Part shown: positions 57,951 to 64,000 of the stretch, in pieces | Numbering within the stretch: the first letter of the stretch is position 1 | Layout: each line of letters opens with the position of its first letter | Assembly (NCBI GenBank): GCA_023897205.1 | Contig: JAHWDD010000003.1 | Location: 7,443,665-7,507,664 of the forward strand | Source: Exophiala sp. HKRS030 | Taxonomy: Eukaryota > Ascomycota > Eurotiomycetes > Chaetothyriales > Herpotrichiellaceae | Reading direction: 5' to 3' | Length of the DNA: 64,000 bases | Translations under genes and position numbers: made by a program | The notes under the pieces: model-generated | What the model was told of the DNA's origin: nothing | The model's input: only the letters and a program-made list of their open reading frames with translations | Database searches by the model: none

Positions 57951-58064
57951 TGTTGAAATGAGAGGCTGGATATTGCATTCCCAGCCCCCAGGATCCCTAG
58001 ATCGCTTGTATATAGAGGCGCTCTTCACCTCGAGAGAGAGGGAGGAATAATCAACCTTTTAACA
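57951..58064 (+). mobile_element. 114-bp solo LTR, family D, with target duplication
   Basis: It starts TGTTGAAATG and ends CTTTTAACA, flanked by CAAGT at 57946-57950 and 58065-58069. It is nearly identical to the copy at 32436-32549. An LTR this short suggests a TRIM-like non-autonomous retroelement. TATA-like tgtatatagagg lies in the middle. Confidence 0.88.
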
Positions 58065-58190
58065 CAAGTATCATATTATCCCTCTCTGAATGAATTACCA
58101 TAAATGAAGCCCAGTAGCCCAATCCTAGGTATCAATGCTATATTTAAAGATCTCGAAAACCAACTCGGCCTGGAAATCGGCTACTGCTAT

Positions 58191-60152
58191 CTATAATTTC
58201 ACAGCGCAGGATGCCCCCCATCTCTGAATGTCGGGATGGTCGGTGTCGAACAGCTTTACCTTCAAAGCGGCTTTTGGAGCCTTCATCATGGCAGTCCTCT
58301 CCAAGCTAGACACCACCCTCAGAATGGTTGGCAGCTTGTAATTTGACAGGCTTTGCTTGAGATCACGGCGGAATTCGCCAATTGTGTAGGTATCAGACTT
58401 CTGCAACAGACGCGTCCCATCAGCCATGCGTTCATCAGTGAATGGGACACAGCCTCCTGCAATGGAACCGTACTTACGTTCTTTAACACTATCGCGGCGG
58501 CAATACGTTGGCCGTACTCGACATCCTCAACACCAACGACCATGGCCTCTGCAACCTTTGGGAGCTTCGTGATTGCATTTTCGATATCAATAGCAGATAT
58601 CTTGTAGCCTCCGGATTTTATAACTAGTAACGTCAGAACAAAGGAGACCATAATGAGAAATGAGGAGATCTCACTATCAATGGACGACCGACCAAGGATA
58701 AAGTATTTGTCCTTGACCCTTCGTGCGATGTCTCCAGTCTTGAAGTATCCTTCCTCGTTGAAGACTTTTTTGGTGGCTTCAGGATCATTCAGGTACTTTG
58801 CAAACATGTATGGACCCCGGACCAGGATTTCGCCCTCGTCTCCGTCGGAAAGTTTAACGTCAACTCCTGGTGTTTTAGTACCCACAGAGCCCTATCAGCC
58901 ATCAGTTACGGCACAAACAAGAACAGTGCAGAGCTGGGAAGCATACTAAAGTGGCCTCGTCTCCAGGCCAACAACCAAATGTACTGCTGAATTCAGTACC
59001 TCCGTACCTTTCAAGAATCTGCCGGCCATTTGTGATTCGACGCCAGGTTTCAGCGACAACACGAGGGAGAGCCGATGTTGAGGAATGATAGTCTCGAATT
59101 TTCGAAAGGGCTAGGCTATAATTTTCCTTTTCTTTCTGGGGTAGCTGCTCGATTCGGGTGTTCCAGTGCTCAACCAGACGTACATACATAGTCGGAACCA
59201 GGCCTATGTGGTGATAATCTCCACTGATCAACCTTTTGAACACTCTTGCCGGGTCGAACGGTCCTGCCATAAATTCCACGCATCCACCAGCAAGAAGAAC
59301 GGGCAGTGTATAGACAAAAAGGCCGGATCCATGATGCAGAGGCAGCAATTGCAGATTTATCGTCTTCTCTGAATACCCATGCTTCCTCATTAGATGCATT
59401 GAATACCCGTACACATTGTACCGACGCATCGCAGCCGCTTTTGGGTTCCCAGTGGAGCCAGACGTGAAGATAACAATTGCTGATTTGCTCTGGTCCGGTA
59501 GGCGACTCGCGGAGAAAACGATGGAGCTTGGCGCAATTATAGGAGATAGACAGTATTGAGTGGATGAGACTACCCTGAAGATCGACTCAAGATCTACGCT
59601 CTTTGAAAGCTTGGTTGCAGAATCGAGGTATTGGTTATTGACAAGAATACCACGTGCTCGGGAAATCTTTGCGATATAAGTTGCCTCCGGGATCGTCACT
59701 TGGGCATCTATAATTTCATTGTCAGAACAGATGTCTACTCCATTCCAGCCCCCAGATCTAGGCTATCATGGGTGGGATGTCGCGTGTGGGGACTCACTTA
59801 GAGGAACTGCAACGGCACCCAATGCAAGGACTGATAGAAAGGCGACCACAAATTCGTATCCTTCGGACCAGACACAAATGCAAACCTCGTGATCTGACCT
59901 CAGAAGCCCGATGGTGGTTGGGTGAAGCTGTGAGCAGAGTCCACTTACACAGCAGAGTACGTCGCTGAGAAGTTGCTTGTAGGTAACCCTGAATCCTCTG
60001 TCTTCATCCCTCACGGCCAAACTGTCGGTAGAGTATGCCCAGTGATGAATCGCATGGAAGAGATGCTCGTTGGGGAGGACATTAGGTCCTTCGTGCAATG
60101 GTATGAAATCTGTTGCATCAAAAGACCTATCTTCTTTTTCAGAGCGTGCCAT
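58191..60152 (-). CDS. Acyl-CoA synthetase, AMP-binding (second)
   Basis: Predicted complement join 58191..58400, 58478..58623, 58675..58891, 58947..59707, 59798..60152, in frame for 562 residues. IVIFTSGSTGNPKAAAMRR is the P-loop, ERYGGTEFSST the adenylate-binding block, KTGDIARRVKDKYFILGRSS and IIKSGGYKISAIDIE the hinge and A8 motif, and MMKAPKAALK the C-terminal lysine region (family GKxxR/K). It resembles malonyl/short- to medium-chain acyl-CoA synthetases more than 4CL. The last residues are CAVKL, a weak peroxisomal-like end shared with hydratase 1. It is expected to activate a second acid, or the same acid after processing. Confidence 0.88.
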
Positions 60153-60728
60153 GTTTGCTTTGCGTCTGTCTCGCGGATGAGGATGGCCTGATTTCGAAGA
60201 ACAGGGACCGCAAGTATGCAGAATCATCGGCACAGTATAGATATCTTCACGTTATGCACCTTGCCAAGCGTGTGATACTCGAGCCTTTTCCCGGTATAAA
60301 TAGCGTGATGTCGGTGTTCGGTTGCTTTGTCCTCGGAATTCCAAGCTGAGGTTGACTGGGTACGGAGATAAACTTTTTGCGCTATCCTATGTTCCCCATC
60401 TTTAAACACCTCGGTAAGCTGCGGGTGCCGGCCACTGAGACCCTGCGTCCCGACCACCACTTCCGATGGGCTAGAACTCGAGTATGTGGTCTACAAGCCC
60501 TATAAGTATTATATCGTGAAGTACGGCGTATTTCACATATAAATAGGCGCCAAGACTTGCGCGCCAAGATAGTAGCGTACAGTTCATTTCATACACCTCA
60601 TTTCACTAACAAATCTTTTATCTTAGGGTTACGCAAGTATCACTCGTATCGCCTACGAATCGTACTCGATTATTGTTTGTAATTAGTTGGACAGATGATT
60701 TCTAAACTCATCTAAATTTTCAGCTTCA
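60153..60728. promoter_or_regulatory. Gap between ligase start and helicase relic
   Basis: Ligase promoter and presumed flank of the helicase relic; nothing else recognised. Confidence 0.4.
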
Positions 60729-63519
60729 ATTTCTCTCTCGTCGTTATGTCGCACGCGATTTCGTTACGACACAACTGACTATTCGCGTACAAGAGGCGCG
60801 TGAGAGCGAGAAAGAGCGCTGGCGGCAAATTCACGAGCCTCAGCACGTCTCAGAACTCACTCCATGGCTCCGTAATCGTCGATTCCCCCAACACTTAACT
60901 GAACTTGACGCCCATCTCATTCGAGACGCTATCGTCGTGCCCGCGAATCGCACGGACGACGTACGCTTATCGCTCGTGGTGGAATCTGTAGATCGAGTGC
61001 TTCGGCGCGCGTAGCACTCGTCGAGGATCTCTATCATATCGACGCAAAGATACTGAATACCTTCCAAGTCGGCACCGTTACGCAAGATCCATTCCAGCGA
61101 CTCCAAAACGCTCGCTCCATTACGACGTATATCACGCTCTTTCAATCGATGATATGCTATTTTATTCGCGTGGTGGAGGGGTTTTTTGACAGTACGCTCT
61201 TTGAAATTACGCGCGAGCAGCGAACAGCACTCAATTCTATACTCGATCGTATTGCTATCTTCGAAACCAAGGCGTCTCGCACGAGTCACGCGAGCGATTC
61301 ACTCGATACTAATATAGATGAAGAGAATGAAGAGAATAATGAGACGGTGAAGACTATATTTGTCACGGAGATTGACGAATATATATTTCAATTACTCGTC
61401 GCACTCATTAAGCATCGCACCGCGCGTACATTTGACAGCGCCATCACATCGTTTTGCGCCGTACGTGCGGCTAGCATTCATGGCGCCGGCGAAGCGGCGA
61501 CGATTTCATGGCGCCCCGAGGGAGAGGTGAGTGGTATTTTCAGCAAATTAATATATTGCTGTCAACTCATCATTCTTCAACACGCCACTCATATCGCCGC
61601 GGCTGAGCATGCATCTGAGATCACCAACGCACTCGAAACGCTGGCGAGTCAGTGGATTCGAAGTCATAGTCGCGGACCCTTGAGTACCATGAATGATTGG
61701 CGACTCTATGCGATGCGCGTGGGTGCCACCACCGTTCCGCCCGCACTTGTCATATGGGACGCTGACGGCGAGAGTCTCACATATAACGACGTACGGTATG
61801 AGATATCCAATCTCGCCGACGAGATTATCTTCTGTCTCCGCGAGGCGCGGACGATTTTCATGCGAGACTTATTTGTGAACGCTGCGTGGGAGGACATTCC
61901 CACGTTCGATTTAATGACGTTGCAGGACAACTGGAGTAGTCGATTTCCAGGGTATTCATTCGTGGACGATACACGCAATGCTGCCACGCTCGAGCCATAC
62001 CAAAATTGGCTCGTCGGGCGACTCACGCGCGATCCGGATGCGTTAGAAGGGGTTTTCGCATGCAACGACGATATGGCCCCGGTGAGTGAGTGGCGAGTTC
62101 GCAATACATTCGCCACGCAAATCAGCGCGCGGTCGAGCGCTTTCTCGAGTATCTTCTACCCGCAATCCACAAAGGCAGTGGCCAGCCCGCTCGACGTACC
62201 GAATTTCTCAGTCTTCGCTGGCGTAACGCATCCATGACGCCGCGAAATATTCGGCTTCATAGTGACTACGTTCTCTTTATTCTCGACTATCATAAAGCGC
62301 AAGTTCGTACGCACGCATCTCGCACTCTTGTTCGCTATCTATATCCCGCGGTCGCACAGCTTCTCATTCAATATCTTATACTCGTGCAACCGTTTTGCAC
62401 GTTTCTCGCACAGGAGACGGAGATTCCGCGCCAGATTGGCGAGTATCTCTTCAGCAGTGATGTTCAGCCATGGCCCGAGGAGCGATTTACTCGAATCTTG
62501 ACCCGCGTCAGACGACAGAGCATTGGACGCGCGGTCAACACGCACGCGTGGCGCCAGCTCTGCATTGCGATCGCCATTAAGCAATTTAGTGGGCGACAGT
62601 ACGAGGCTGACGTCGACTTGCCCGGTAACGAGGATGACGAGTTGGCGGTGGAGAGCATGCGAATCGACGGTGTTACGCTACCGACATCATTTCACGCACA
62701 AGCGACTCACAGTACGCACACTGGTAATCGAGCATATGCTCTTTTTCTTTTGAGATTTTAAATTTTAGAATTTTTATTTCTTTTTAAGAACTTCCGACTC
62801 GATCGACTTTATATTCTTTACGCATACTTATTTTATGCGACTCGCGCACTTTACATTATCTATATATTTTCTTCATGAGAGTATATTAATTATTACTTAA
62901 ATATTTATTTATATTTTGAGAAAACTTAACACTCACATCTCGAGACTTTTAGATTCGACATTCAATCGACTCAGCCACTTTACCCACTCACTCTTCTCTC
63001 GCGCCACGCATTCAAGACGCAGGTAGCTCGCGTACGACATCTCTTGTCTCTTCTCTCACTCGATCTGTTTATACTCACCCGTCTCTTTTTCACGACACCC
63101 GAGCGAAAGCGACCACGACCCCCGTCACTCGAGAATATATCGCCACCGATTCTTCAGCGAGTTCGACGCGAGACGCAGGGGCCGCGCCATCTTCAAGGAT
63201 TTGGTCGTATTAACGTACTAAGTGCACTTCGACGTCTCTATCGCGACCCCGAGGCGCAATTTCGCACGGAACGACAGCGTGAAGCGGTTGAGAGTGTGGC
63301 GAGTCGCACGGGAGACGTGGTCGCGATTCTTCCAACCGGCGGGGGAAAGAGTCTCTTGTTTTTAGTGCCACTCTTTCTTCCCCGTGCTCGTACCACCATC
63401 GTCGTGGTCCCGCTTGTGGCACTGAAACAAGATATGGTCCGACCATGTTGGGAGGCGGAGATCGAGTTTAGCGTGTGGGAGGCGCGGGCGAATAGCGAGC
63501 GATTCGTCGGACTCCCGTT
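60729..63519 (+). pseudogene. Telomere-linked RecQ-type helicase with recombinase-like domain, broken
   Basis: Successive plus-strand frames read QEARESEKERW...ELTPWLRNRRFPQHL (60.8 kb), then a shift near 61010, then VALVEDLYHIDAKI through LVGRLTRDPDALEG. Another shift near 62090 leads to ARRTEFLSLRWRN, DYHKAQV and NTHAWRQLCIAIAIKQF, then QATHSTHTGNRAYA. The RxxE...LxWxN and HxxR patterns resemble tyrosine-recombinase motifs. After an AT-rich stretch (62762-63010) comes FRTERQREAV, ILPTGGGKSLLF and VVVPLVALKQDM, helicase motifs 0, I and Ia. This order matches large fungal subtelomeric helicases as I recall them. Frameshifts and the hAT insertion at 63520 make it a pseudogene. Confidence 0.75.
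62762..63010. other. AT-rich stretch inside helicase relic
   Basis: About 250 bases of strongly AT-rich sequence with stops in all frames separate the recombinase-like and helicase parts. It may be a decayed insertion or an eroded linker. Confidence 0.45.
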
Positions 63520-64000
63520 CAGCGCTACCACGTTGCACCACGTTCACAACGCAACGTTGTGAACAACTCTTGACTTCCAAAATAGGCTTAGCTTTTATAG
63601 GGAGCGCGCATGTTTCTCTAAGTAGCGGTGTGTGTTTATCTTCTGGTTTTGCAACTACAAGAGCTATGGACAACAGTGCTGACCTACCGCTGCAGCCCGC
63701 AGAGCCTAATATTGTAAGGCATAAAGGTGTTGATTACGAAAAATGTGGCCTCTTCTCAAAGAATCGTACGGGAAAGACGTCTTCTTGGTGGAGATTCGGT
63801 TCAGCCTATGCGAGAGTTGATCAACCGTCAGAGATTGCTGGCTGGATTTGTGGGACGTGTAAGAGCTTTGTGACAACCCCGAGGCAGGCAGTATGGCTTG
63901 TGAAAAGGCATATGACGGATGTTCATAAAGTCCAAGAGGAGGACTCTGAAGGGAGTAGTCAACAGGGAAGCAGCTTTTCAAGCGGCCAGCCAGCACCGGC
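63520..64000 (+). mobile_element. Left end of a hAT transposon, cut by the window edge
   Basis: The helicase frame stops matching at CAGCGCTACCACGTTGCACC, a hAT-like end. Just inside is a perfect palindrome, GTTCACAACG then CGTTGTGAAC with a three-base loop. A transposase start follows at about 63666. The predicted 8-bp duplication would be CTCCCGTT (63512-63519), to be found at the missing right end. Confidence 0.75.
63666..64000 (+). CDS. hAT transposase, N-terminal part
   Basis: The frame from ATGGACAACAGTGC encodes MDNSADLPLQPAEPNIV, then SSWWRFGSAYARVD, and a BED zinc finger WICGTCKSFVTTPRQ ending VKRHMTDVH (C2...H4 spacing). It is open to the end of the window. Activity cannot be judged from this part. 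Confidence 0.78.
   Translation, partial: MDNSADLPLQPAEPNIVRHKGVDYEKCGLFSKNRTGKTSSWWRFGSAYARVDQPSEIAGWICGTCKSFVTTPRQAVWLVKRHMTDVHKVQEEDSEGSSQQGSSFSSGQPAP

Noticed and set aside
59900..59935. Possible 21-nt intron in the second acyl-CoA ligase (gtaagtgg...ctcacag)
   Set aside because: Too short for a fungal intron, and the frame reads through without a stop.

Overview
The window looks like a filamentous ascomycete (Pezizomycotina, probably a Eurotiomycete such as Aspergillus or Penicillium). Genes carry short 50-75 nt GT-AG introns with CTGAC/CTAAC branch sites. There are two fungal Zn(II)2Cys6 regulators. The repeats are typical fungal ones (hAT, Fot1/pogo, small solo LTRs), and one repeat shows RIP-type C-to-T decay. 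The genus is an inference; nothing in the sequence fixes it. A broken telomere-linked RecQ-type helicase at the right edge and dense transposon relics suggest a subtelomeric or accessory position.

Layout. 1-4.4 kb: LTR-like repeats and a broken kinase-like accessory gene. 4.9-21.8 kb: first gene block, with a Zn2Cys6 regulator, a cyclase-family hydrolase, a hot-dog thioesterase, a SnoaL-like protein, a 4-coumarate-CoA-ligase-like enzyme ending in SKL, and an FAD aromatic-ring hydroxylase; an SDR pseudogene lies inside. 22-29 kb: a cyclase pseudogene, a decayed hAT element, a hAT fragment, a 3 kb RIP-degraded hAT-like element and an LTR fragment. 29.3-30.3 kb: an intact SDR. 30.8-34.5 kb: LTR pieces, a 114-bp LTR and a RIP-damaged Fot1/pogo element. 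34.8-51.9 kb: second gene block, with SDR, P450, a second Zn2Cys6 regulator, a transposon-truncated permease, an acyl-CoA oxidase relic, SDR, two enoyl-CoA hydratases and a Baeyer-Villiger-type monooxygenase. 52.0-55.3 kb: a solo LTR and a complete hAT element with target duplications. 56.1-60.2 kb: a second P450 and a second acyl-CoA ligase. 60.7-64 kb: the helicase pseudogene, split by a hAT element that runs off the end.

The enzymes fit one CoA-dependent peroxisomal pathway: acid activation (two ligases), hydration (two hydratases), alcohol oxidation (three intact SDRs), thioester release (thioesterase), and oxygenation (two P450s, a ring hydroxylase, a BVMO). Two enzymes end in the peroxisomal signal SKL and three more end in xKL. 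No PKS, NRPS or terpene synthase is visible, so breakdown of an aromatic or cyclic acid, or a tailoring branch of a cluster, is more likely than a complete biosynthetic cluster. The substrate is unknown. Exon joins were made by eye from splice signals, reading frame and family knowledge; no search was run.
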